A program made the translations under genes and the position numbers. A stretch of DNA of 49,640 nucleotides from Flavobacterium psychrophilum (GTDB taxonomy: Bacteria > Bacteroidota > Bacteroidia > Flavobacteriales > Flavobacteriaceae), in assembly GCA_945869365.1 (NCBI GenBank), contig CAMBOW010000005.1:1-49640 (forward strand), in the 5' to 3' direction. Under the pieces are notes generated by a model, which did no database searches, was not told the origin of the DNA, and was given only the letters and a program-made list of their open reading frames with translations. Below are positions 42,429-49,640 of the stretch, in pieces; the stretch's first letter is position 1, and every line of letters begins with the position of its first letter.

Positions 42429-42436
42429 TATATTTG
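42429..42436 (+). promoter_or_regulatory. -7 box for the plus-strand GT2 gene
   Basis: TATATTTG, 17 nt ahead of the ATG at 42454. The two -7 boxes of this divergent pair are only 10 nt apart, so the promoters must overlap. Confidence 0.55.
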
Positions 42437-42453
42437 CAGCCAAGTACTTCTAA

Positions 42454-43239
42454 ATGGATTTAAATACAAATCGTGCGATTTCGGCCTTGATCATTACCTT
42501 GAATGAAGAAATTCATATGCAGGAATTGTTGAACGATTTGCAGTTTGTAGACGAAGTAATTGTGGTGGATTCGTTTAGTACCGACCAAACCAAAGCCATT
42601 GCAACTACTTTTGCCAATGTGAAATTCATCGAAAACCGCTTCGAAAATTACACCGCCCAACGCAATTTTGCCATTTCCCAAGCCAAAAATGATTGGATCT
42701 TATTTCTGGATGCCGACGAGCGCCTTACGGCCGAACTGAAAGCCGAAATTGTTCAAACCGTTCAGCTGGAAAAACCAGATAACGCCTATTTGTTTTACCG
42801 CAAATTTATGTTCAAGCAAGCCGTATTGCGCTTTAGCGGTTGGCAAACTGATCGAATTTTTAGGCTGTTTAACAAGCATTTTGCAAAATACACGACCGAG
42901 CGGTTGGTGCACGAAAAACTAGATGTAAATGGGAGTATTGGCACACTAAAAAACAAGCTCATCCACTTTTCGTATTCGGATTACGCTGCATATAAATCAA
43001 AAATGTACCAATACGGAAAACTGAAAGCAATAGAAAAATTCAATAAAAAAGTGAAGCCTAGCTTTTTGTTGCAAATTTTGCATCCAGCCTATAATTTTTC
43101 GTACAATTACTTGGTGCGATTGGGAATTCTAGACGGAATAAAAGGAATTATCATTTGTCACTTAAATGCCTACAGCGTATATATTCGCTACCAAGAGTTG
43201 CGTAAAATTTGGCAAAAAGCAACTATTTCCAAAAACTAA
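42454..43239 (+). CDS. GT2 family glycosyltransferase (WaaE/KdtX-like)
   Basis: A 261-residue GT-A enzyme of the LPS core beta-1,4-glucosyltransferase type. Motifs are ALIITLNEEIHMQELLNDLQFVDEVIVVDSFSTDQTKAIA, NFAISQAKNDWILFLDADERL with the DxD site, and RIFRLFNKHFAKYTTERLVHEKLDV. The C-terminal third has a hydrophobic stretch that may touch the membrane. Related WaaE proteins add glucose to the inner-core heptose. It overlaps the LPS kinase gene by 17 nt tail to tail. Confidence 0.92.
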   Translation: MDLNTNRAISALIITLNEEIHMQELLNDLQFVDEVIVVDSFSTDQTKAIATTFANVKFIENRFENYTAQRNFAISQAKNDWILFLDADERLTAELKAEIVQTVQLEKPDNAYLFYRKFMFKQAVLRFSGWQTDRIFRLFNKHFAKYTTERLVHEKLDVNGSIGTLKNKLIHFSYSDYAAYKSKMYQYGKLKAIEKFNKKVKPSFLLQILHPAYNFSYNYLVRLGILDGIKGIIICHLNAYSVYIRYQELRKIWQKATISKN

Positions 43240-43987
43240 ACTGTTGCTTCAACCGTTTTTTACGGGCAAAGGCTTCTTGAAATTGCTGGGTATAAAACCA
43301 CAGGCGTTCGTTTATTTCAGTTGTTGATTTTTCCAAATACTTTTCAGCATAAAATACACTCATTTGCTTCACCATGTCTGGTTTGGGTGTGAGGCGCGAC
43401 ATATTTTTCATGCGCATTTCAAACGACATCTCTTCGTGAAATTGCATGCGATTTAAATCGACTAGATAAAACTGATAGTTTCCAGGAGCTGTATTGACAA
43501 TCAGAGTGTTTCCGGGCGAATGGTCTAAGAACTCGACACCTTTTTCGTGCAGTTCAAAACAAAAATGCATGAACTGTTGCAAAATAATCGCATGTTCGGG
43601 ATAGTTGGGAATTTCGACCAATTCACGGAAAGTTAAATTGCAATTTAGGTGCTCACAAACATAGTAACTCTGTTGCAACCCAAGCCAATTGTAATTCTCA
43701 AAATAAGCGATGGGTTGAGGGCTTCCTATGCCTATTTTCAATAAGGTTGTGGCAAACTCAAATGAGCGGTTTGCTTTTGATTTTCTGAGGTATTTATAGG
43801 CAAGCTTATTTATGAAGTTTGGAATCTTGAAGGATTTTACATTAAGTGTTTTTCCTTCAACTTCAAATAATTTTATTTTATTTCGATCTCCGTCCCCAAA
43901 TACAACTCCAGCAGAGTCAAAATTTTTGATGAAGGCAGTAATTTGTTCCTGATTACCTGTGAAATTTGCACTAAAAACTTTCATCAT
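43223..43987 (-). CDS. lipopolysaccharide kinase family protein (Kdo/WaaP-like)
   Basis: A 254-residue protein-kinase-like fold enzyme. The catalytic loop reads FLDHSPGNTLI (HxD-like, with the magnesium Asn) and the metal-binding Asp is in YLVDLNRM, the DFG equivalent. A Lys that could hold ATP lies in TLNVKSFKIP. Such proteins phosphorylate Kdo or heptose in the LPS inner core. Its position beside WaaE-like and GT9 genes supports that. It overlaps the end of the GT2 gene and lies 5 nt downstream of the methyltransferase gene, probably on the same transcript. Confidence 0.83.
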   Translation of the reverse strand: MMKVFSANFTGNQEQITAFIKNFDSAGVVFGDGDRNKIKLFEVEGKTLNVKSFKIPNFINKLAYKYLRKSKANRSFEFATTLLKIGIGSPQPIAYFENYNWLGLQQSYYVCEHLNCNLTFRELVEIPNYPEHAIILQQFMHFCFELHEKGVEFLDHSPGNTLIVNTAPGNYQFYLVDLNRMQFHEEMSFEMRMKNMSRLTPKPDMVKQMSVFYAEKYLEKSTTEINERLWFYTQQFQEAFARKKRLKQQFSFWK

Positions 43988-43992
43988 TTTAT

Positions 43993-44643
43993 TTAACTTT
44001 TTACGGAAGCAACAGTAGCGTATTGAACATTTCTAATGTCCAGTTGTGTAAAAAGAAAAAGGATGTTAAAAATAAGTGGCTTGATTGATTTGGTTTTGTT
44101 AATTCCTTCGTGAATTAAAATTGAGTACCCTAAATCTTCGTACATTCTTCTAATACTTTTTGCGGTAAAGAATCGCAAATGGGTTTTATCCATTACACCA
44201 TGACCCTCATATTTCCAATCTTTAGAAAACAAAACTCTTGAGAAAGTTCTGTAAAATCTAACATTGGGAATTGAACTTATAATGACACCGTTGGGCGCCA
44301 ACTTAGACTTCAAAATCTCCAAGACAGAGTAAGGGTCGACCAAGTGTTCCAAAACATCATTCAGGTAGATTGCATCAAAATAGTGTTCTGGAAGTCCTGA
44401 AATATGATTTTCGCATGGTCCTACAAAAACGGTATCCAAAACATCTTGGGCTAGTTTTGCTTCTTCACTCATTAACTCAATACCCCAAACTTCAGCTTCA
44501 TTTTTTTGTTTCACTACTGAGGCAAATGCTCCATTTCCACAACCGACATCTAAAATTTTTTTTGCGTGATCTGGCAAGTATTTTAACATCTCTTTCCGCA
44601 CATTATCGTAGTATCCTTGTGGCTTATTTTCGTAATATTTCAT
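43993..44643 (-). CDS. class I SAM-dependent methyltransferase
   Basis: A 216-residue methyltransferase of the Methyltransf_11/23 type. Motif I is ILDVGCGNGAFASVV, the acidic residue after strand 2 is in VWGIELM, and motif IV region is FDAIYLNDVLEHLVDPY, with LAPNGVIISSIPNVRF after it. The context suggests methylation of a sugar or LPS component, but the substrate cannot be read. It shares base composition with the LPS kinase gene, and both are slightly more AT-rich than their neighbours. A TATATTTG box lies at 44702-44709. Confidence 0.88.
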   Translation of the reverse strand: MKYYENKPQGYYDNVRKEMLKYLPDHAKKILDVGCGNGAFASVVKQKNEAEVWGIELMSEEAKLAQDVLDTVFVGPCENHISGLPEHYFDAIYLNDVLEHLVDPYSVLEILKSKLAPNGVIISSIPNVRFYRTFSRVLFSKDWKYEGHGVMDKTHLRFFTAKSIRRMYEDLGYSILIHEGINKTKSIKPLIFNILFLFTQLDIRNVQYATVASVKS

Positions 44644-44701
44644 TGAGATTTATAGGATTTTTTTTAAGAAAAGGATGCGCAGTAAAGAGGAATAATTCTC
44701 A

Positions 44702-44709
44702 CAAATATA
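44702..44709 (-). promoter_or_regulatory. -7 box for the methyltransferase gene
   Basis: TATATTTG on the minus strand, 58 nt ahead of the ATG at 44643, an exact TAnnTTTG match. It implies a leader of about 50 nt. Confidence 0.5.
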
Positions 44710-44745
44710 AAAATTAATCCTAACTTGCCTCATTATTTTTTTGGC

Positions 44746-45543
44746 ATGATACACCCGCTTAGTTGCTCGCTCATAACTCCAACGTACAATTGGCCAGAGG
44801 CTATAGAATTATTGCTTTTAAGCGTTCTCAATCAATCGATTTTACCCAACGAAGTGATTATTGCCGATGACGGTTCACGAGCAGATACCCAAGCCCTAAT
44901 CGCCGAATTTCAACTCAAATTTCCGGTTACTTTGCGCCATGTTTGGCACGAAGACATCAAAAACCGCAAACCGATGATCATGAACAAGGCCATTGCCCTA
45001 GCGCAATTTGACTACATCATCGAAATTGACGGAGACATCATACTCCACAAACACTTTATAGAAGATCATTTGCGATTTGCCCAAAAAGGCCATTATTTAT
45101 TTGGATCTAGAGCCAACATCACCCAAGCGCATTTGCCCCAACTTTTTGCCCAAAAGCAAACTGAATTTCATTTTCTTTCGCACGGAATCAAAAAACGGGG
45201 ACGTACCATTCGCATGCCGTTTATGATGAATTGGGCGCAAATTACCGCGACACGTTCATCCAAATTGCGGGGTTGCAACATGTCGTTTTGGCGCGAAGAT
45301 TTTATTAAAATTAACGGATTTAACGAGAATTTAGTGGGTTGGGGCATCGATGATTCAGAAATGATCGAACGCCTGCACAATAGTGGTGTTTTGGGAAAGC
45401 GACTCAAATTTGCTGGATTGGCCTATCACATTTACCACCCCGAACAATCCAAATCGCACATCGCGATTAACAACGAAATTGAAGCACAAACCAAGTCTCA
45501 AAAACTCACTTTTATTGAAAAAGGAGTACAACAATACCTCTAA
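44746..45543 (+). CDS. GT2 family glycosyltransferase with GT7-like C-terminal domain
   Basis: A 265-residue GT-A enzyme starting at the ATG at 44746; an in-frame TTG 21 nt upstream adds residues without family support. Motifs are SLITPTYNWPEAIELLLLSVLNQ, VIIADDGSRADTQ, the DxD site in IIEIDGDIILHKHFIEDH and the acceptor region SKLRGCNMSFWREDFIKINGFNENLVGWGIDDSEMIERL. It is a paralogue of the 41579-42388 product, sharing RHVWHEDxxxxK. It ends one base inside the next gene (TAATG), so translation is coupled. Confidence 0.92.
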   Translation: MIHPLSCSLITPTYNWPEAIELLLLSVLNQSILPNEVIIADDGSRADTQALIAEFQLKFPVTLRHVWHEDIKNRKPMIMNKAIALAQFDYIIEIDGDIILHKHFIEDHLRFAQKGHYLFGSRANITQAHLPQLFAQKQTEFHFLSHGIKKRGRTIRMPFMMNWAQITATRSSKLRGCNMSFWREDFIKINGFNENLVGWGIDDSEMIERLHNSGVLGKRLKFAGLAYHIYHPEQSKSHIAINNEIEAQTKSQKLTFIEKGVQQYL

Positions 45544-46472
45544 TGTTTGATTTAGCCATTATTCTCATCAATTACAATTCGAGTGAATTTACAATTCCTT
45601 GTTTGGAGAAAATCTACGAAAAAATAAATCCTGACTTGTCGTTTCAAGTCATCGTTGTAGACAATTGCTCGGCAGATGAAGACTACCAAAAAGTGGAGGA
45701 CTACTGTAAATCATCAAATTTCCCGAATTTAAGTTGTTACCAAACCAACATCAACTGCGGATTTGGACGCGGCAATAACTTTGGTTTTTTGCAAGCTAAC
45801 GCCAACTATGTCGCTTTTTTAAACAACGATACTTTAGTACTCAATGATTGTTTTAGCTTGTTGATTTCCTTTTTGAAACAACATCCAACAGTAGGAATGG
45901 TGGGCGCTCAGGCCTTCAAGGAAAATGGTGACTTCATGGTTTCACTCGATCATTTTGCCTCGCCAACACGGGAAATTTTAGGTCGGAATTTTTTGGAACT
46001 GATTTCCCCAGTCACACATCCCAAACGCAAAAAACACCACCAAAACCCAATTCAAGTAAATTTTGTTCCAGGCAGTTTTATGCTGCTTCGCTCGGCTGAT
46101 TTTGATCAAGCTGGCCAATTTGATCCGGCAATTTTCTTGTATTACGAAGAGACCGATTTATGTTTGCGTTTGTTAAAATTAGGAAAAAGTACTTTTTTAG
46201 TACCTGAAGCCCAATTTATTCATCACCATGGAGCGAGTACAGGTAAATCAATGGCCATCAAAAAAGAAATTAAAATTTCGCTGCTGTATATACTGTGCAA
46301 GCATTATGGCAACTGGAGCATGCAGCAAGTGCGTTTGTTTTTATTGTTCAAATACGGTTTGAGTAGTTTGGTGAAAGCCAAAAACCGAGACTTATTTGGC
46401 CTCATCTGGAAAGGAGCGCCGCTTTCTGAATCGCTACAGCATCAACAACTACCAAAAACTTTACCCCTATAA
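45543..46472 (+). CDS. GT2 family glycosyltransferase (rhamnosyltransferase/WbbL-like)
   Basis: A 309-residue GT-A enzyme. Motifs are AIILINYNSSEFTIPCLEKIY, VIVVDNCSADED, NCGFGRGNNFGFLQANANYVAFLNNDTLV (nucleotide-sugar and DxD-like region) and VNFVPGSFMLLRSADFDQAGQFDPAIFLYYEETDLCLRLLKLG, which define the WbbL-like group that transfers rhamnose or similar sugars. The ATG overlaps the preceding stop by one base. The tsaC gene follows after one base, so the glycan transcript probably continues into housekeeping genes. Confidence 0.92.
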   Translation: MFDLAIILINYNSSEFTIPCLEKIYEKINPDLSFQVIVVDNCSADEDYQKVEDYCKSSNFPNLSCYQTNINCGFGRGNNFGFLQANANYVAFLNNDTLVLNDCFSLLISFLKQHPTVGMVGAQAFKENGDFMVSLDHFASPTREILGRNFLELISPVTHPKRKKHHQNPIQVNFVPGSFMLLRSADFDQAGQFDPAIFLYYEETDLCLRLLKLGKSTFLVPEAQFIHHHGASTGKSMAIKKEIKISLLYILCKHYGNWSMQQVRLFLLFKYGLSSLVKAKNRDLFGLIWKGAPLSESLQHQQLPKTLPL

Positions 46473-46473
46473 C

Positions 46474-47049
46474 ATGACAACCACAGACCTCAATACCGAA
46501 GTACACCAAGCCTTCGAAGTAATTCAACAAGGCGGTATAATTTTATATCCCACCGACACTGTTTGGGGAATTGGCTGCGACGCGACTAATGCCGTTGCCG
46601 TTGCCAAAATATATGCCCTAAAACAACGCGAAGAAAGCAAAAGCATGATATGCTTAATGAACGGCGAAAAGATGATGTATAACGTCTTTAATGATATCCC
46701 AGAGACGGCCTGGCAAATCATTGACTTGTCTGAAAAGCCCACCACCTTAATTTTGGACAAACCCCGAAATGTAGCCCCGAATATTATTGCCGAAGACAAC
46801 ACCTTGGGCGTGCGCATCGTGAAAATTCCCTTTTGTTTCAAGTTGATGGAGCGCATGAAGAAACCACTGGTTTCAACCTCGGCCAACATCAGCGGGGCTC
46901 CTACACCCATGACATTTAAAGAAATAAGCCCTGAAATAATAAAAGGCGTAGACTATGTTGTAAATTTGGACCGCGAAAAAACCGGCGGACGACCGTCAAC
47001 GATTATAAAATTGACACTCGACGCCCAAGTAAAAGTGATTAGAAAATAG
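46474..47049 (+). CDS. tsaC: L-threonylcarbamoyladenylate synthase (TsaC/Sua5/YrdC)
   Basis: Makes threonylcarbamoyl-AMP for the t6A modification of ANN-decoding tRNAs. The ATG at 46474 gives 191 residues; the longer open frame overlaps the GT2 gene and is not family-like. Motifs are GGIILYPTDTVWGIGCDATN, the Lys/Arg of YALKQREESKSMICL, and the nucleotide-binding STSANISGAP. The Sua5 C-terminal domain is absent, so this is the short YrdC type. It is separated from the cca-like gene by two tandem palindromes. Confidence 0.94.
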   Translation: MTTTDLNTEVHQAFEVIQQGGIILYPTDTVWGIGCDATNAVAVAKIYALKQREESKSMICLMNGEKMMYNVFNDIPETAWQIIDLSEKPTTLILDKPRNVAPNIIAEDNTLGVRIVKIPFCFKLMERMKKPLVSTSANISGAPTPMTFKEISPEIIKGVDYVVNLDREKTGGRPSTIIKLTLDAQVKVIRK

Positions 47050-47050
47050 G

Positions 47051-47101
47051 AATTTGATCCCGAAGTTTCGGGATAAAGATTTGGTCCCGAAGCTTCGGGA
47101 T
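47051..47101. repeat. two tandem CCCGAAGYTTCGGG palindromes
   Basis: Near-direct repeats of 24 bp (47051-47074 and 47078-47101). The first has an ATCCCGAA-GT-TTCGGGAT hairpin (47057-47074), the second a perfect 16-bp palindrome TCCCGAAGCTTCGGGA (47085-47100). They lie between tsaC and the cca-like gene and may form an RNA hairpin pair acting as a processing site or weak terminator. Confidence 0.75.
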
Positions 47102-47138
47102 GGAAATGAAAAACAATTTCAAATTACAAAAATATAGC

Positions 47139-48560
47139 ATGAAGTACACCGCAGCACTCAGTCATCCCATATTTAGCATTGTTTCTCAAGCTGCCCAGGA
47201 ATTGGGCATGGAAAGCTATGTGATTGGTGGTTTTGTGCGCGACTATATTTTGCAACGCGATTTCAAAAAAGACATCGACATTGTTGCTTTAGGTTCGGGC
47301 ATTGATTTGGCACTCAAAGTAGCCGAACTGATTCCGTATCATCCTAGGGTACAGGTGTTCAAAAACTATGGTACTGCCATGCTTCGGTATGAGGATACCG
47401 ACATCGAATTTGTAGGCGCTAGAAAAGAAAGCTACCAATTTGAAAGCCGCAATCCCGTGGTGGAAATTGGCAGTTTGACCGACGACCAAAACCGTAGAGA
47501 TTTTACTATAAATTCATTGGCAATTTCTTTACATCCAACTAATTATGGTGAATTACTTGATCCGTTTAATGGAAGAAAAGACCTGGAAGAAAAGCGCATC
47601 AAAACTCCACTCGATCCCAACATTACCTATTCTGATGACCCATTGCGCATGTTGCGTGCCATTCGGTTTGCGACGCAGTTGGACTTTGAAATCGAAGAAG
47701 AGTCGTTTGCTGCCGTCAGCCAAAACAACTACCGAATTGGCATCATCTCAGCAGAACGCGTTGTGGAAGAACTGCATAAAATTTTAGATACAAATCAACC
47801 TTCTGTTGGTTTTTTACTACTCTACAAAACCGGACTCTTGGATCTCATCCTACCCGAATTGACTGCCTTGAACCAGGTGGAAGAGATAGAAGGTCAAACC
47901 CATAAAAACAACTTTTACCACACCCTAGAAGTGGTCGATAATATTTGCCGAAACACTGATGACGTTTGGTTGCGTTGGGCAGCCTTGTTTCACGACATTG
48001 GCAAAGCGCCCACCAAACGGTTTGTGAAAAAACAGGGATGGACCTTTCATGGACATGAATTCTTGGGCGGAAAAATGGTGAAGAAAATCTTTGAACGCCT
48101 GCACATGCCGCTCAACCACAAGTTGAAGTTCGTGCAAAAAATGGTTGTAATGAGTTCGCGGCCCATAGTACTTTCGCAAGACGAAGTAACCGACTCAGCT
48201 GTGCGACGTTTGGTATTTGACGCTGGCGAGGACGTAGACGCGCTAATGACTTTGTGCGCAGCCGATATCACCACCAAGAATCCCCAAAAATTTAAGAAGT
48301 ACCACCACAATTTTGAAGTGGTAAAACAAAAGATAATCGAGGTAGAAGCACGCGATCATGTGCGGAATTTTCAGCCGCCCATCAGTGGGGAAGAAATTAT
48401 GAAATTGTTTAATCTAGGTCCTTGCCGCGAGATTGGTCAATTGAAAGAAACCATCAAGCAAGCCATATTGGATGGTGAAATTGCCAACGAATACACCGCT
48501 GCTTATACTTTTATGCTAAACAAAGCCAAAAAAATGAATTTGAAGATTAACGTTTGTTAA
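47139..48560 (+). CDS. cca: CCA tRNA nucleotidyltransferase / poly(A) polymerase family with HD domain
   Basis: Adds or repairs the 3' CCA of tRNA. The only tRNA seen here has no encoded CCA, which fits the need. The ATG at 47139 (MKYTAALSHPIFSIVSQAAQELG) matches the family N-terminus; in-frame ATGs at 47100 and 47106 lie in or next to the palindromes. It has 473 residues. The nucleotidyltransferase core has YVIGGFVRDYILQ, KDIDIVALG and RRDFTINSLAISLH. The RNA-binding region follows with DDPLRMLRAIRFATQLDF. The HD domain (about 255-390) has ALFHDIGKAPTKRF. Poly(A) polymerase activity cannot be excluded. Confidence 0.92.
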   Translation: MKYTAALSHPIFSIVSQAAQELGMESYVIGGFVRDYILQRDFKKDIDIVALGSGIDLALKVAELIPYHPRVQVFKNYGTAMLRYEDTDIEFVGARKESYQFESRNPVVEIGSLTDDQNRRDFTINSLAISLHPTNYGELLDPFNGRKDLEEKRIKTPLDPNITYSDDPLRMLRAIRFATQLDFEIEEESFAAVSQNNYRIGIISAERVVEELHKILDTNQPSVGFLLLYKTGLLDLILPELTALNQVEEIEGQTHKNNFYHTLEVVDNICRNTDDVWLRWAALFHDIGKAPTKRFVKKQGWTFHGHEFLGGKMVKKIFERLHMPLNHKLKFVQKMVVMSSRPIVLSQDEVTDSAVRRLVFDAGEDVDALMTLCAADITTKNPQKFKKYHHNFEVVKQKIIEVEARDHVRNFQPPISGEEIMKLFNLGPCREIGQLKETIKQAILDGEIANEYTAAYTFMLNKAKKMNLKINVC

Positions 48561-48607
48561 GCCACTATTGAGTTGATTAAGAAATAAATTTGCATCCAAA
48601 TTATTAT

Positions 48608-48645
48608 TCTATCCCCGATAGTCCCAAGACTATCTAGTGGGAAAT
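48608..48645. repeat. hairpin repeat before the heme A synthase gene
   Basis: GATAGTC-CCAA-GACTATC hairpin (about 48616-48633) flanked by CCC and GGG that can extend the stem imperfectly. It resembles the CCCGAAG palindromes at 47051-47101 in size and placement but has a different core. Confidence 0.45.
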
Positions 48646-48657
48646 CTTCAAAAAAGA

Positions 48658-49640
48658 ATGAAAAAAGAAAACAAATCAGTACTTATTTGGCTACTTTCGG
48701 GTTGCTTGTTGGTTTTTATTATGGTAATAGTGGGTGGAATTACCCGGCTAACCAATTCGGGTCTTTCGATGACCGATTGGCATCTGATAACCGATACATT
48801 TCCTCCACTCACGGAAGCTAAATGGAACGAGGCTTTTGAACAATACAAGCAATTTCCGGAGTACCAACTCGTGAACAGCCACACTAATTTTACGCTCGCC
48901 GACTACCAATACATCTATTTTTGGGAATGGTTTCACCGTTTCATAGGCCGTATTATTGGATTGGTGTTTATTGTGCCGTTTGTGTATTTCTTGGTTAAGA
49001 AAAAATTAGATGCCGCCACCTTGCGCAAATGCTATGTATTGCTAGGAATGGGAGCCTTACAAGGTTTTTTTGGCTGGTATATGGTGAAAAGCGGTTTAAT
49101 TGACAACCCTGACGTGAGCCACTTTAGACTTTCGCTGCATCTCACTTTTGCGTTTTTGACCTTTGCGTATACACTTTGGGTAGCCTTGGATTTACTTTTT
49201 CCGGAACGCAAAACGGTTGAACTCCAATTGCGAAACCTAGCCCGAATTGCTCTGGTGTCTCTGTTGATTCAAATAATATATGGCGGGTTTGTAGCAGGAT
49301 TGAATGCAGGACTCATACACAACCATTGGCCACTCATGAGCGACGGGCAATTTATACACGACAGTGTTTTTATCGAGCAAAAAACGCTGTTCCTAAATCT
49401 GGTAGAAGGAAAAAGCGGCGTGCAATTTGTACACCGAACTTTGGCTTATGTAGTGATGGGACTGATTGGATTATTGGTTTATCGCAGCCGAAAATTCACG
49501 CTCGACACACAGCAACAAAAAGGAATTTATACGGTGCTTGTGGTGGTGTTTTTGCAATTTAGTTTAGGCGTGTTTACCTTACTTTTTGGAGTACCAATTT
49601 GGTTGGGACTGGCACATCAGATTGGCGCATTTGTGCTCTT
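48658..49640 (+). CDS. ctaA: heme A synthase COX15/CtaA (3' end outside window)
   Basis: Converts heme O to heme A for cytochrome oxidase. The ATG at 48658 opens a frame that stays open for 327 codons to the window end. The first hydrophobic segment leads into IVGGITRLTNSGLSM, the COX15 signature. YIYFWEWFHRFIGRIIG carries a conserved haem-ligand His, GWYMVKSGL follows, then SLHLTFAF with a second His, FVHRTLAY with a third, and GLAHQIGAF at the edge, which should hold a fourth. About six membrane segments are seen of the expected eight. The last one or two segments and the stop lie downstream of the window. Confidence 0.95.
   Translation, partial: MKKENKSVLIWLLSGCLLVFIMVIVGGITRLTNSGLSMTDWHLITDTFPPLTEAKWNEAFEQYKQFPEYQLVNSHTNFTLADYQYIYFWEWFHRFIGRIIGLVFIVPFVYFLVKKKLDAATLRKCYVLLGMGALQGFFGWYMVKSGLIDNPDVSHFRLSLHLTFAFLTFAYTLWVALDLLFPERKTVELQLRNLARIALVSLLIQIIYGGFVAGLNAGLIHNHWPLMSDGQFIHDSVFIEQKTLFLNLVEGKSGVQFVHRTLAYVVMGLIGLLVYRSRKFTLDTQQQKGIYTVLVVVFLQFSLGVFTLLFGVPIWLGLAHQIGAFVL

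Noticed and set aside
40524..46472. Horizontally acquired genomic island
   Set aside because: Codon use and base composition are mostly like the neighbours, no integrase or tRNA borders it, and only two genes are slightly more AT-rich.
46396..46473. Upstream extension of the TsaC frame
   Set aside because: It overlaps the end of the GT2 gene in another frame; the family begins at the ATG at 46474.

Overview
The window comes from a member of the Bacteroidota, most likely family Flavobacteriaceae and plausibly Flavobacterium. The evidence is moderate AT richness, many TAnnTTTG-type -7 promoter boxes in place of E. coli-like -10 boxes, few Shine-Dalgarno sequences, type IX secretion (T9SS) C-terminal sorting domains, a CHU_C/gliding-type protein, DUF349, DUF5606 and DUF6428 proteins, and a RibB whose GTP cyclohydrolase half is degenerate.

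Layout. 1-2005: 3' part of katG with a strong terminator. 2073-4567: arsenic operon on the minus strand (arsR, DUF6428, thioredoxin-type arsC, acr3) with an ArsR-box palindrome. 4697-6071: secreted GH53 galactanase with a T9SS tail. 6133-12782: tpx, dgkA, ftsK, lolA-like, lptF/G-like and ribB in one direction. 12859-14238: three unrecognised small genes on the minus strand behind a GC-rich structured RNA that has its own promoter. 14239-14469: pterin carbinolamine dehydratase. 14474-16035: a gene remnant abutting an IS3-family element with a programmed-frameshift site. 16135-16434: a 65-nt nested palindrome, tRNA-Ser(UGA) and its terminator. 16527-19884: polysaccharide cassette (GNAT/FemAB-like, DegT aminotransferase, Wzx-like flippase). 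19989-24919: CHU_C protein, SpoU methyltransferase and Rel. 25144-33645: Fur-family regulator, purA, nhaA, OstA-like protein, class III aminotransferase, TPR protein and aroE. 33675-40490: small secreted protein, DUF349 protein, broken Crp/Fnr gene, then mazG, DUF5606, def and ruvX on the minus strand, with dapD divergent from ruvX. 40524-46472: LPS/glycan cluster (GT9, four GT2 enzymes, LPS-kinase-like protein, methyltransferase). 46474-49640: tsaC/sua5, cca-like nucleotidyltransferase and a heme A synthase cut by the window end.

Most of the window is ordinary flavobacterial chromosome. Outer-membrane and surface biogenesis recurs throughout: LolA, LptF/G, OstA, Wzx, GT2/GT9 enzymes, LPS kinase and T9SS substrates. 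The unusual content is in the gaps between genes. They hold several families of short dispersed repeats, including composite elements with GTTTCAGGTTTCAAG-like inverted ends that share a core between 25 kb and 31 kb. They also hold the promoter-driven structured RNA at 14.0-14.1 kb and the long palindrome beside tRNA-Ser. No CRISPR array, prophage or recognisable defence system was found.
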